64,000 nt of DNA from Pedobacter sp. UBA4863 (GTDB lineage Bacteria; Bacteroidota; Bacteroidia; Sphingobacteriales; Sphingobacteriaceae), in assembly GCF_002399615.1 (NCBI RefSeq), contig NZ_DHDZ01000029.1, positions 67,364 through 131,363 on the forward strand, written 5' to 3'. Under the pieces are notes generated by a model. That model was not told where the DNA came from. It saw nothing but the letters and a program-made list of their open reading frames with translations, and ran no database searches. Each line of letters opens with the position of its first letter. Positions within the stretch are counted from its first letter, which is position 1. Made by a program: the position numbers and the translations under genes. Positions 9,482 through 17,816 of the stretch are shown one piece after another.

Positions 9482-10708
9482 ATGGATCAATCAACAAGCA
9501 ATAAAAACATTGCTTTAATTATTTTGGTAGCCTCTTTAGGCTATTTTGTAGATATCTACGATTTAATTCTTTTTTCTGTAGTACGTGTAAAAAGCTTGCA
9601 AGATTTAGGCGTGGCCGATACGGATATGTTGCAGATAGGCGCAGCTATCATGAACAGCCAAATGTTTGGGATGTTGGTAGGTGGTTTATTATGGGGCATA
9701 CTGGGCGATAAAAGAGGAAGATTAAGTGTGCTGTTTGGCTCTATCATTACCTATTCGCTAGCCAATATTGCCAATGGTTTTGCTACTACCGTTACGCAAT
9801 ATGAAATTATTCGTTTTATAGCAGGTGTAGGCTTGGCGGGCGAACTAGGTGCAGGTATTACCTTGGTGGCCGAAACCATGAGCAAGAAAAATAGGGGCTA
9901 TGGTACCATGATTGTTGCTGGGGTAGGCTTGTTAGGTGCGGTAATGGCCGCAATTGTTGGAGATCATTTTACTTGGCAAACCAGTTATTTTATTGGCGGC
10001 GGTATGGGTTTGTTATTATTGATACTGCGTATAGGCCTAGCAGAATCGGGTATGTTTAAAGAAACTACCGCCAACGAAAACATAAAAAGAGGCAATTTTT
10101 TTATGCTGTTTAATAATTGGAACAGGTTTAAAACTTATTTATACTGTATTTTAATTGGCTTGCCTTTATGGTATGTAGTAGGCGTGCTCATTACATTTTC
10201 GCCAGAATTTGGTAAAGCCCTAAATGCTACTGGGGTTTTAAATGCAGGCAAGGGGGTAATGTATTGCTACATAGGTATTGCTATTGGAGATGTGGTGGCT
10301 GGCCTGCTGGCGCAAATGCTAAAGTCTAGAAGGCAGGTAATGCTCTTTTTTTTATTGTTAACAGGGGTAGCAATAGTGGTTTACCTAAATTCTTATGGCC
10401 TAACACCAGAGCGTTTTATTTTACTCAGTTTATTTTTAGGTTTTGCTTCGGGGTATTGGGCAACCTTTGTAACCATTGCCGCAGAGCAATTTGGCACCAA
10501 TTTAAGAGCTACAGTTACCACAACTGTCCCTAATTTCATCAGAGGTTCATTAATTGCCATCACCACCGGATTTCAGTTTTTTAAAGAGAAAATGGGGATT
10601 TTGCAAGGTGCTTTCGTGGTTGGTGCAATTTGCATCGCGATAGCTTTATTAGCCCTAAGCCAGCTAAAAGAAACTTTTAATAAAGATTTAGATTACGTAG
10701 AGGAATAA
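9482..10708 (+). CDS. MFS transporter (sugar/aromatic-acid:H+ symporter-like)
   Basis: A 408-residue protein with 12 predicted membrane helices. The MFS motif A between TM2 and TM3 reads GGLLWGILGDKRGRLSVLFG, and an acidic residue in TM1 (YFVDIYDLILF) is like that of the AAHS/SP-type symporters. It is an inner-membrane secondary transporter; the substrate cannot be inferred because the neighbours (corA, hemF) give no pathway. A T-rich tract precedes the ATG. Confidence 0.85.
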   Translation: MDQSTSNKNIALIILVASLGYFVDIYDLILFSVVRVKSLQDLGVADTDMLQIGAAIMNSQMFGMLVGGLLWGILGDKRGRLSVLFGSIITYSLANIANGFATTVTQYEIIRFIAGVGLAGELGAGITLVAETMSKKNRGYGTMIVAGVGLLGAVMAAIVGDHFTWQTSYFIGGGMGLLLLILRIGLAESGMFKETTANENIKRGNFFMLFNNWNRFKTYLYCILIGLPLWYVVGVLITFSPEFGKALNATGVLNAGKGVMYCYIGIAIGDVVAGLLAQMLKSRRQVMLFFLLLTGVAIVVYLNSYGLTPERFILLSLFLGFASGYWATFVTIAAEQFGTNLRATVTTTVPNFIRGSLIAITTGFQFFKEKMGILQGAFVVGAICIAIALLALSQLKETFNKDLDYVEE

Positions 10709-10802
10709 AATTGGCTATGGTTCGGGGCTTTAGTGCTTAAATGGGCGCTAAAAATGTAAATTGTCTGTATCTGTCGGTTTTTGGCGTGTTTGTCGTTTTG
10801 GG

Positions 10803-10857
10803 TATGCTGGTTCACCGTCGGTCTACCGTCGGTCCTCCGTTGTTGCTACGTCGCTGG
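10803..10857 (+). repeat. Degenerate 11-nt tandem repeat (CCGTCGGTC type)
   Basis: Consecutive 11-mers read TATGCTGGTTC, ACCGTCGGTCT, ACCGTCGGTCC, TCCGTTGTTGC and TACGTCGCTGG. The two central units differ at one base and the outer ones are degenerate. The block is much GC-richer than the surrounding intergenic DNA. Function unknown. Confidence 0.7.
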
Positions 10858-11114
10858 TTAAAGTGCTGCCTGTAGTTTCTAGGGTAATTATTTTGTTCGT
10901 ATCGTCTTTTTGACGGGTTGTAAGGAGGGTAAATCTAGCTTTTTGCGTTATCTGCTATTCGTCTTTAGTTTGATGATTAGTGCTAAATTGGTTAAAAAAA
11001 CTTTTATCTCTATCAGCGCAATAAATATATGTTTGTCTTAACACGCCTTGCTATTTAAGCTAATTTGTCATCTTAAAATGGCAATGTCAATCTAATGTAC
11101 TATCTGTTATTGGG

Positions 11115-11147
11115 TTTGGCTAATGCCCTATATTAGGTGTAAATTTG
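11115..11147 (+). promoter_or_regulatory. hemF promoter (Bacteroidota sigma-ABfr type)
   Basis: TTTG at 11115-11118 and TAAATTTG at 11140-11147 are separated by 21 bases, matching the Bacteroidota -33/-7 consensus TTTG-N(19-23)-TAnnTTTG. The hemF ATG follows about 20 bases later. Confidence 0.6.
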
Positions 11148-11168
11148 ATGCTATAATTAAAGAAGAAG

Positions 11169-12062
11169 ATGTTTAGAGATAAAGTGGCTGAAGCCTATAG
11201 ACAAATTCAGGATAGTATTTGTACCGGTTTACAAGAAGCCGATGGTAAAGGTTTGTTTGTAGAAGAGTTATGGGAAAGAGATGGCGGCGGCGGCGGACGT
11301 ACTAGGGTAATACAGCATGGTAATGTAATAGAAAAAGGGGGCGTTAATTTTTCGGCAGTTTATGGTAAGTTGCCAGAGGCCGTTAAAAAATCGTTTAAAG
11401 TAGAAAATGATGAGTTTTTTGCTACCGGAGTTTCTATTGTCTTACATCCCGAAAATCCGTTTGTACCCATCATCCATATGAATATCCGTTATTTTGAAAT
11501 GGATGAACAAACACGCTGGTTTGGTGGCGGTATTGATTTAACGCCGCATTATGTAATTCCTACAGATGCTAGATTTTTTCACTACCATTTAAAGCAGGCT
11601 TGCGATGAGTTTAAGGCAGATTTTTACCCTCGCTTTAAGCAATTGGCAGACGACTACTTTTTTATTAAGCACAGGGAAGAAACTAGGGGCATAGGTGGTA
11701 TTTTTTACGATAGGCTTAAGCCAGAAAATACCGATTTATCTTATGATCAGCTATTGGATTTTTCGTTAGCGGTAGGCAATACCTTTTTACCGGTTTATAC
11801 CGAGTTAATTGATAGAAACAGGGATAAAGCGTATAACGATTTCAATAAAGAATGGCAGTATTTACGCCGTAGCAGGTATGCCGAGTTTAACTTGGTGTAC
11901 GATTCGGGCACCAAATTTGGTTTAGAAACTAACGGCAGAATAGAAAGTATTTTAATGAGCTTGCCACCAACTGCAAAATGGCATTATAATGCACAGGCCC
12001 AGCCAGCAAGCGAAGAAGAAAAAACCATCAATTTATTAAAAAAAGGTATTGATTGGTTATAA
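11169..12062 (+). CDS. hemF: Oxygen-dependent coproporphyrinogen III oxidase
   Basis: A 297-residue soluble enzyme that converts coproporphyrinogen III to protoporphyrinogen IX with O2 in heme synthesis. Recognised by the family's conserved stretches: RTRVIQHGNVIEKGGVNFS, the substrate-site sequence FGGGIDLTPHYV, HREETRGIGGIFYD and the C-terminal RIESILMSLPPTAKWHY. Full length. It has its own promoter and a downstream hairpin, so it appears monocistronic. Its presence indicates aerobic growth. Confidence 0.96.
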   Translation: MFRDKVAEAYRQIQDSICTGLQEADGKGLFVEELWERDGGGGGRTRVIQHGNVIEKGGVNFSAVYGKLPEAVKKSFKVENDEFFATGVSIVLHPENPFVPIIHMNIRYFEMDEQTRWFGGGIDLTPHYVIPTDARFFHYHLKQACDEFKADFYPRFKQLADDYFFIKHREETRGIGGIFYDRLKPENTDLSYDQLLDFSLAVGNTFLPVYTELIDRNRDKAYNDFNKEWQYLRRSRYAEFNLVYDSGTKFGLETNGRIESILMSLPPTAKWHYNAQAQPASEEEKTINLLKKGIDWL

Positions 12063-12106
12063 TATGTTTCCTACTGTAGGTAGAAATCTACGAGGTTGCG
12101 AAAAAT

Positions 12107-12143
12107 AAAAATCCCTACTAATGTTTAGCTAGTAGGGATTTTT
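12107..12143. terminator. Bidirectional Rho-independent terminator after hemF
   Basis: ATCCCTACTA (12111-12120) pairs with TAGTAGGGAT (12130-12139) around a 9-base loop, with A4 before and T4 after. Confidence 0.85.
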
Positions 12144-12216
12144 AATGTATAATTGATCTGTTCTTGTTCCTCTCCGAATAGTCTGAGCAGGCTGTCGAAA
12201 TGATAATATTGTTTTA

Positions 12217-14376
12217 TTATCTTCCTCCAGCAGGACAATTATCGTTAATGAATTTAGTGAAGGTTAACCTTAAATGCTCGGTAGTGCCCTCGCCTTCGTT
12301 AATGCTATGTGACCTGTTGGGATAGCTCATTAATTGAAAGGTTTTTTTATGTTTTACTAATTCATTAATTAGCATCTCCGCATTTTGATAATGCACATTA
12401 TCATCGCCAGTGCCGTGTATCAATAACAAATTTCCTTTTAGGTTTTTGGCATATGTAACCGGCGAGCCAGCTACGTAGGCAGCTGTAGTAGGAAAAGGAG
12501 TGCCCATGTATCTTTCTTGGTAAATGTTATCGTAGGTTAATTGGTTGGCAACTGGTGCAATAGAAACGCCAGTTTTAAAAATGTCTGGATATTGAAACAA
12601 CAAGTTTAACGTAGATGAGCCACCGCCGCTCCATCCCCAAGCAGCTACTCTATCTTTGTCCATAAAGCTATTGGTGGCAAGTAGTTTTTTCATTCCCAAA
12701 GCTTGGTCGCGTATGTTTAGCTGGCCAATGTTTTTGTAAATTGCTTTTCTCCAGTCTTTACCTTTAGGCACTGGCGCACCACGATTATCCATAGAGATAT
12801 AGATGTACCCATCTTTTGCCATATTGCCAGCGTACAAGAAGTTGTTGCCAGCACCCCAAGTATCAAGCGCAGTTGCCGATGCTGGTTCGCCGTAAACGTA
12901 TAAAACTACTGGATATTTCTTTGTTCTATCAAAGTTGTCTGGCTTTTTCATCCAGCCATCTAACTCAATGCCGTCATCGGTAGTTACCTTAAAAAACTCT
13001 ACTTTGTTTTTAATTGCGGCTTGGCTGCCCACTTGGTTAGTAATGCTGCCATTCATAGACAAAGGATTGTTTGTTTTAAAGTTCATCCATTCGTTTACTG
13101 GTCTTACCGTAGCACTTTGATAACTGTGTAGGGCAAAGGCACCGGTTGGCGAGATATTATAGTTATGGGTACCTGGCAATACAGATGGGGTTACCGCTTC
13201 TAACTTTCCTTTACCGTCTAACTTTGTTTTATAAAGGTATTTTTGCATGGCATTAGTTGGCGATGCGCTAAAATAAACGGTGTTGTTCGCTTCATCTATC
13301 AAATTTAGGCTCATTACATCGTAATTGCCGTTGGTAATTAATGTAGCTTTTTTATTTTCAATATTAATGCGATATAAATGTGCCCAGCCATCTCTATCTG
13401 TTTTTAGTACAAATTCTTTGTTTTTGTTGATCCAGTTAAATTTATCAATGGCATCAATCCAGGCTTTATCACTTTCTTTATAAACTTCGCTCACATTTTT
13501 TGTAGTGGCGTTTACCAAGAAAATAGTGCTTACGTTTTGTTCTCTGTTTAGTTGTTGTAAGATGATGTTGTTACTATTTGGTACCCAATCCATACGCGGG
13601 ATATAGTTTTGCACCGAGCTGCCCGGTACGGCTACCCAAGTGGTGTTTGCTGTTGCTATATCAACCACGCCAATTTTGCAACCCGATGGATCTTGACCCA
13701 CTTTTGGGTATTCTACCGGAATGTTATAGGCGTAAATAGAGTCTGTATTGTTAATCATTAAGAAATTACGGATTTTACGGGCATCTATTTGCCAATAGGC
13801 GATAGATTTTCCGTCGGGGCTCCATCTAAAACCATCTCTACAATCAAATTCTTCTTCGTAAGCCCAATCAAAAGTACCATTAATTAACCTGGTGGTACCA
13901 TCGGTAGTTAGGGCTTTGGTAGCACCCGTTTTTAGGTCTTCTACGTAAATGTTGTGCCCGCTAACGTAAGCCACTTTAGAGGCATCGGGCGAAAATTTAG
14001 CAAACATTAACGATGAGGTGGGTTTGTCTTTTCCTATTTGTGTTAGGGTGTTATTGGTCATGTCGGCCACCCAATAATCGCCACGGGTATCGTAACGCCA
14101 TACTTTTTTACTGTTAGTGTAAATTAGTGCCTTGGTTCCATCGTCGTTTAGCTGAAAGCTTCGAACCGAAATGGTATTGCCGTTTGGCGTAGTAAGTAAA
14201 CTGGTGCTAATTATTGTTTTACGTTCGTTTTTTGGGAGGGTAATGTTTACAATTTCTCCGGCTATGTTTTGGTAGTAACTGTTACCATCTTTAGCCCAAT
14301 TTACATTTTGAGCCTTGGCACTACCGCAAATAACAACAGCGCAGGTAAATGCCCAAATTAATTTTCCGATTTTCAT
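12217..14376 (-). CDS. Dipeptidyl peptidase IV-type S9 serine peptidase
   Basis: A 719-residue exported peptidase with an N-terminal signal peptide ending SAKAQ. The beta-propeller domain carries the DPP IV double-glutamate motif (FDWAYEEEF, about residue 175), which binds the substrate N-terminus. The alpha/beta-hydrolase domain follows, with nucleophile Ser583 in GWSGGG, Asp658/659 in GTGDDNVH and His690 in NRSHSI. It removes X-Pro or X-Ala dipeptides in the periplasm and so feeds peptide catabolism. It begins 8 bases after the stop of the upstream LTA-synthase-like gene, so the two are probably co-transcribed; no functional link is obvious. Confidence 0.93.
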   Translation of the reverse strand: MKIGKLIWAFTCAVVICGSAKAQNVNWAKDGNSYYQNIAGEIVNITLPKNERKTIISTSLLTTPNGNTISVRSFQLNDDGTKALIYTNSKKVWRYDTRGDYWVADMTNNTLTQIGKDKPTSSLMFAKFSPDASKVAYVSGHNIYVEDLKTGATKALTTDGTTRLINGTFDWAYEEEFDCRDGFRWSPDGKSIAYWQIDARKIRNFLMINNTDSIYAYNIPVEYPKVGQDPSGCKIGVVDIATANTTWVAVPGSSVQNYIPRMDWVPNSNNIILQQLNREQNVSTIFLVNATTKNVSEVYKESDKAWIDAIDKFNWINKNKEFVLKTDRDGWAHLYRINIENKKATLITNGNYDVMSLNLIDEANNTVYFSASPTNAMQKYLYKTKLDGKGKLEAVTPSVLPGTHNYNISPTGAFALHSYQSATVRPVNEWMNFKTNNPLSMNGSITNQVGSQAAIKNKVEFFKVTTDDGIELDGWMKKPDNFDRTKKYPVVLYVYGEPASATALDTWGAGNNFLYAGNMAKDGYIYISMDNRGAPVPKGKDWRKAIYKNIGQLNIRDQALGMKKLLATNSFMDKDRVAAWGWSGGGSSTLNLLFQYPDIFKTGVSIAPVANQLTYDNIYQERYMGTPFPTTAAYVAGSPVTYAKNLKGNLLLIHGTGDDNVHYQNAEMLINELVKHKKTFQLMSYPNRSHSINEGEGTTEHLRLTFTKFINDNCPAGGR

Positions 14377-14384
14377 ATTTGGTA

Positions 14385-16247
14385 TTATAGGTTTATAAAT
14401 TGCTGATAAACTGATTGAAGGTAAGATTTTCCGAGTGTTAAAATTTCGTTAGTTTTTTTAGCATCTTCTGGGTTACTATTATAGAGTATGCTTTTTCCAA
14501 AATTATCAAAAGTTACGGTATGGCCATTTTCTATGAAGCCGAAACCGTTATCCCAACTAAAATAAGCAAAATGTCTGTAATAAGGGTTTAAAAGGTTTTT
14601 ACTCCATTTAAACTCTTTACTGTTTATTTTTAGCTGCGCCAAAAGCGTAGCCGATAAATCTAATTGGCTACCGGTTTGGTTAAAATCTTTACCTCTAAAC
14701 TCTTCTTTAATTACATCGCCATAAAATATAAGGGGGATATGGTAACGTTGCGGTTCGTATATTTCGTGCTTGGCCTTTGGTAACGAATGTCCATGGTCGG
14801 CAATAAATACAAATAAGGTGTTTTTATACCAAGGCTGTTTTTTGGCCTCGCTTAAATAACTGCCAATGCAAGAATCGGTGTAAAATGCCGTGCTTTTAAA
14901 TTTTTGCGTATTATTTGCTTGGCCAAATTTGTAAGCTACGGGTAGGTCAAATGGCTCGTGGTTGGTTAATGACAGTATGGTAGAGAAAAAAGGTTGTTTG
15001 CTAATGTTGGCATCGCTTAGCTGTTTGTTAAATACCCAGCCATCATAAGCGCCCCATTGTGGATTTATTTGATTGCTTTTGAAACTATTTTTATCTACTA
15101 GCTTTTTATACTTGTGTCCTAATATAAATGCTTTATAGTTGTCAAATTCAGATTCTCCGCCGTAATAAAACGAGGTTTGATAGCCGTTCTCGTAGAATTT
15201 CTGGCTAAGCGCAGGAATTTTTTGCATCTTATCGGGCCATTTAACCATGCTTGCGATACCAAGTGTTGGAAAGCTGGCCAAAGAACCAATTAAACCTTTG
15301 TCTGTGCGATTTCCGGTGGCATATATGTTGCTAAAGAGCACGCCATTTTTTGCCAAACTGTCTAAATTAGGTGTAATTCCTTGTTCATTTCCCAGGCTTT
15401 GGGTCAAATCGGCGGTAAAACTTTCTAAAATAAAAACCACTACATTGGGTTTGTTGGTGTTTAATATGGCAGTAGTGCTGTCTTTTTCTACGTGATATAA
15501 CTGGTTAATAGTTAAATCAGCCTGTTTCTGATCAAAATAGCGATAAGGATTTTTGTTTACTTGGTTACTTGACAACATACTCGATACCAAATTCCAAATT
15601 GTGTTTAAAGACGTATGGTTTAAAATTTGATGATTAGAGAAATAGGCCATGCTTTGCGAATTGGGCGTAGCGCTAATTCCGCGAATAAGCAAGAAGTTAA
15701 AGCTTAAAAACAGTAGGGCAATAGTAATTTTTGTTCTAATTGGTGTTTTAACAAAGATAATTTGCCGCTTTATAAGTATAAAATTGAGGTAAAAACCAAC
15801 TGTTAGTAAGATGAGTAGAATAAATATAGTAAGCGAAATAGGGGAAGAGGCACCAGAGGCTAACGATTCGTTAGGGGTAAGGATGGCAAACTCTATTGCT
15901 CTAGAATTTATTTTACTGCCCCATTCTCGGTAAATGTTAAAATTAGCAACCGAGATGATGCTGAAAAGCACAAGTAATACGGCGTTGTAATAGCGTACCC
16001 AATTAAAGTTAATTTTTTCTTTACCACTAAAGTAGTTGAACGTGTAAACTAACAAAGGAATTACCGTGATATAGGCCGCTGTAGATAGATCTAGTCGGAG
16101 GGCGTGATAATAGGTAGCCAACTTTTCGGACAGTGGAATACCTCTCAGTTTTACATGGAAGATAAACATGAAAAGGAACCTATCGACAGCAAAATAGAGC
16201 AGCCAAAATATAAGGTATCTGACAAAGAAAGTTAGACTTTTAAACAT
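14385..16247 (-). CDS. LTA synthase family membrane phosphotransferase/sulfatase-fold protein
   Basis: A 620-residue protein with about five N-terminal membrane helices and an extracytoplasmic alkaline-phosphatase/sulfatase-fold domain. Metal and nucleophile elements of the LtaS/MdoB/EptA-like superfamily are seen: Glu in VVFILESFTADL, the candidate nucleophile Thr in ATGNRTDKG, and FIADHGHS. Gram-negative members transfer phosphoglycerol or phosphoethanolamine to glycans or lipids, or act as phosphodiesterases on such groups. The family assignment is clear; the substrate is not. Its promoter must lie in the 88 bases after the small secreted protein gene, which also hold that gene's terminator. 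Confidence 0.87.
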   Translation of the reverse strand: MFKSLTFFVRYLIFWLLYFAVDRFLFMFIFHVKLRGIPLSEKLATYYHALRLDLSTAAYITVIPLLVYTFNYFSGKEKINFNWVRYYNAVLLVLFSIISVANFNIYREWGSKINSRAIEFAILTPNESLASGASSPISLTIFILLILLTVGFYLNFILIKRQIIFVKTPIRTKITIALLFLSFNFLLIRGISATPNSQSMAYFSNHQILNHTSLNTIWNLVSSMLSSNQVNKNPYRYFDQKQADLTINQLYHVEKDSTTAILNTNKPNVVVFILESFTADLTQSLGNEQGITPNLDSLAKNGVLFSNIYATGNRTDKGLIGSLASFPTLGIASMVKWPDKMQKIPALSQKFYENGYQTSFYYGGESEFDNYKAFILGHKYKKLVDKNSFKSNQINPQWGAYDGWVFNKQLSDANISKQPFFSTILSLTNHEPFDLPVAYKFGQANNTQKFKSTAFYTDSCIGSYLSEAKKQPWYKNTLFVFIADHGHSLPKAKHEIYEPQRYHIPLIFYGDVIKEEFRGKDFNQTGSQLDLSATLLAQLKINSKEFKWSKNLLNPYYRHFAYFSWDNGFGFIENGHTVTFDNFGKSILYNSNPEDAKKTNEILTLGKSYLQSVYQQFINL

Positions 16248-16273
16248 GAGGTGCTAAATTAGTAAAAAAGCCA

Positions 16274-16306
16274 TAAAAAAAGCCCACGATTTAAGTTCGT
16301 GGGCTT
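16274..16306 (-). terminator. Rho-independent terminator for the 16336-17016 gene
   Basis: AGCCCACGA (16281-16289) pairs with TCGTGGGCT (16297-16305). On the minus strand the stem is followed by a run of seven T. It separates the upstream block from the LTA-synthase/DPP IV pair. Confidence 0.85.
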
Positions 16307-16335
16307 ATAGGTTTAAATGCCTTTGGCGTATGTTC

Positions 16336-17016
16336 TTATTGTCCGCCGCCTTGCATTGCCATAATTTCTTCCATGGTTTTAAGTTCGTAACCGCTAGGTA
16401 TTTCTAAAGAGAAAGGACCAACTTTGTCTTCGGTAATATTTTTAACGGTTAAAGTTACTTTTGTGCCATTTTGAAAGGTAGTATATTTCACTAAAGTACC
16501 TTTAACACCTTTAAACTGCTCGCCCGAAAAGCCTGCGGGCAATTCAACTTCTGTAGTGGCCCAAAGTTCGTAGTTACCACCTTTGTCGTCTTTATAGGTG
16601 TATTTTTCAGTATTGTAATTGCCTATTTTTAATTTTTCGCCAGTAGCTTTAAAATCGCTTAGCTTAGGCGAAGCAGCTTCTGCTTTATTGATATCTTCTT
16701 TGCTCATTTTTACCGCAAACTGCATTTGCGCAATTGGTACATCAATAAGCATTAGGCCTTTATTTTCAACATAATCTTTTAAAATACCTATGGCAGCTGG
16801 CCCTTGTTCCATATCTATACGAAGTAAGTTGCCATTAAATTTTACTTTTTGCTCTTTAGGAAGCTGAGAAGCCATTGCTGCTGCCTCTGGCGGAAGACTA
16901 TACTCTACGCCATAAATAATTGTGCCTTGTGCAAGTTTTTTTTGAGCGTTAGCAATTATTGCCGAACCTACTAAAATAACAGCTAAAAGCCCTGTTTTTA
17001 CCGATTTGAACATCAT
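16336..17016 (-). CDS. Small exported protein, DUF4412-like
   Basis: A 226-residue protein with a signal peptide (cleavage after AIIANAQ). The mature part has the LPKEQKVKFNGNLLRIDME / IGNYNTEKYTYKDD pattern of DUF4412-like periplasmic proteins, which have no known biochemical role. The C-terminus ends in a short GGG tract. It is last in the leftward block after the enoyl-CoA hydratase gene (19-base gap) and is followed by a strong terminator. The domain assignment is from memory and tentative; the export signal is clear. Confidence 0.75.
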   Translation of the reverse strand: MMFKSVKTGLLAVILVGSAIIANAQKKLAQGTIIYGVEYSLPPEAAAMASQLPKEQKVKFNGNLLRIDMEQGPAAIGILKDYVENKGLMLIDVPIAQMQFAVKMSKEDINKAEAASPKLSDFKATGEKLKIGNYNTEKYTYKDDKGGNYELWATTEVELPAGFSGEQFKGVKGTLVKYTTFQNGTKVTLTVKNITEDKVGPFSLEIPSGYELKTMEEIMAMQGGGQ

Positions 17017-17035
17017 ATTGTTTTTTTAAGTTTAG

Positions 17036-17812
17036 TTACCATTTAATTTTTTCTTTTGCTAAGAAAGCAGCAATTCCCTTTTTAAAATCTTGACTTTCTC
17101 TCGTTTTGGCATTTACTTCAATCGCATTGTTTAAACAATTATCGAGCCATGTATTGGTTGTTTGGTTAATTAATTGTTTAGTTAGCATTAAAGAATTACC
17201 AGAAGCGCTATTGCTCAAATTTACTGCAAAATCATCTACAATTTGATTAATTTCTTCTGCTTTTGTTACACTCGTGATGAGATTATTTTGCAATGCTTCA
17301 GCTGCTGTAAACAAATCGCCGCTTAGCAATAGTTTTTTAGCAATAGTTTCGCCTACTTTTTGTACTAAATAGCAGCTCACAATGGCTGGTACAAAACCTA
17401 ACTTAACCTCTGTGTAGCCAAATTTTGCTTCGGGTACAGCAAAAATTATATCGCATATAGTAGCTAATCCGCAACCACCAGCAATAGCATGCCCTTCAAC
17501 TTGTGCAATAACTACCTTTGATAAGGTTCGTATGGTTTCGAAAAGATTTTTTAAAGCGGTAGAATCTTGTATGTTTTCCTGGTAAGAAAAATGTTGTAAT
17601 TGTTGCATGTATGCCAAATCGGCACCGGCACTAAAAACCTCTCCGTTTGCTTTTAGTACCACAACTTTTACGTTTTCATCATGCTGTGCAGTTAAAAAAG
17701 CGTTGGTGAGTTCGGCAATTAAGGCTGGGTTTAAGGCATTTCTTTTTTCAGGCCTATTAATGGTAATGTTGGCAATGCGTTCATTACTCTGGTAAAGTAC
17801 CAATGGTTCCAT
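17036..17812 (-). CDS. Enoyl-CoA hydratase/isomerase family protein
   Basis: A 258-residue crotonase-fold enzyme. FSAGADLAYMQQL supplies the first oxyanion-hole NH group, HAIAGGCGLATICD the second, and GYTEVKLGFVPAIVS carries a Glu at the usual catalytic position. The set fits enoyl-CoA or methylglutaconyl-CoA hydratases of fatty-acid or leucine breakdown; exact substrate unknown. It starts only 4 bases after comEC ends on the same strand, so it probably shares a transcript although no functional link is known. Confidence 0.88.
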   Translation of the reverse strand: MEPLVLYQSNERIANITINRPEKRNALNPALIAELTNAFLTAQHDENVKVVVLKANGEVFSAGADLAYMQQLQHFSYQENIQDSTALKNLFETIRTLSKVVIAQVEGHAIAGGCGLATICDIIFAVPEAKFGYTEVKLGFVPAIVSCYLVQKVGETIAKKLLLSGDLFTAAEALQNNLITSVTKAEEINQIVDDFAVNLSNSASGNSLMLTKQLINQTTNTWLDNCLNNAIEVNAKTRESQDFKKGIAAFLAKEKIKW

Positions 17813-17816
17813 GAGC

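Larger units (their letters stand above)
10709..11168. other. 460-base gene-free stretch between MFS gene and hemF
   Basis: No convincing coding region occurs on either strand. It contains a cluster of GTCGG-rich 11-nt repeats (10803-10857), locally GC-richer than the surroundings, and the hemF promoter at its right end. The middle (10860-11100) shows nothing recognisable. Confidence 0.6.
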
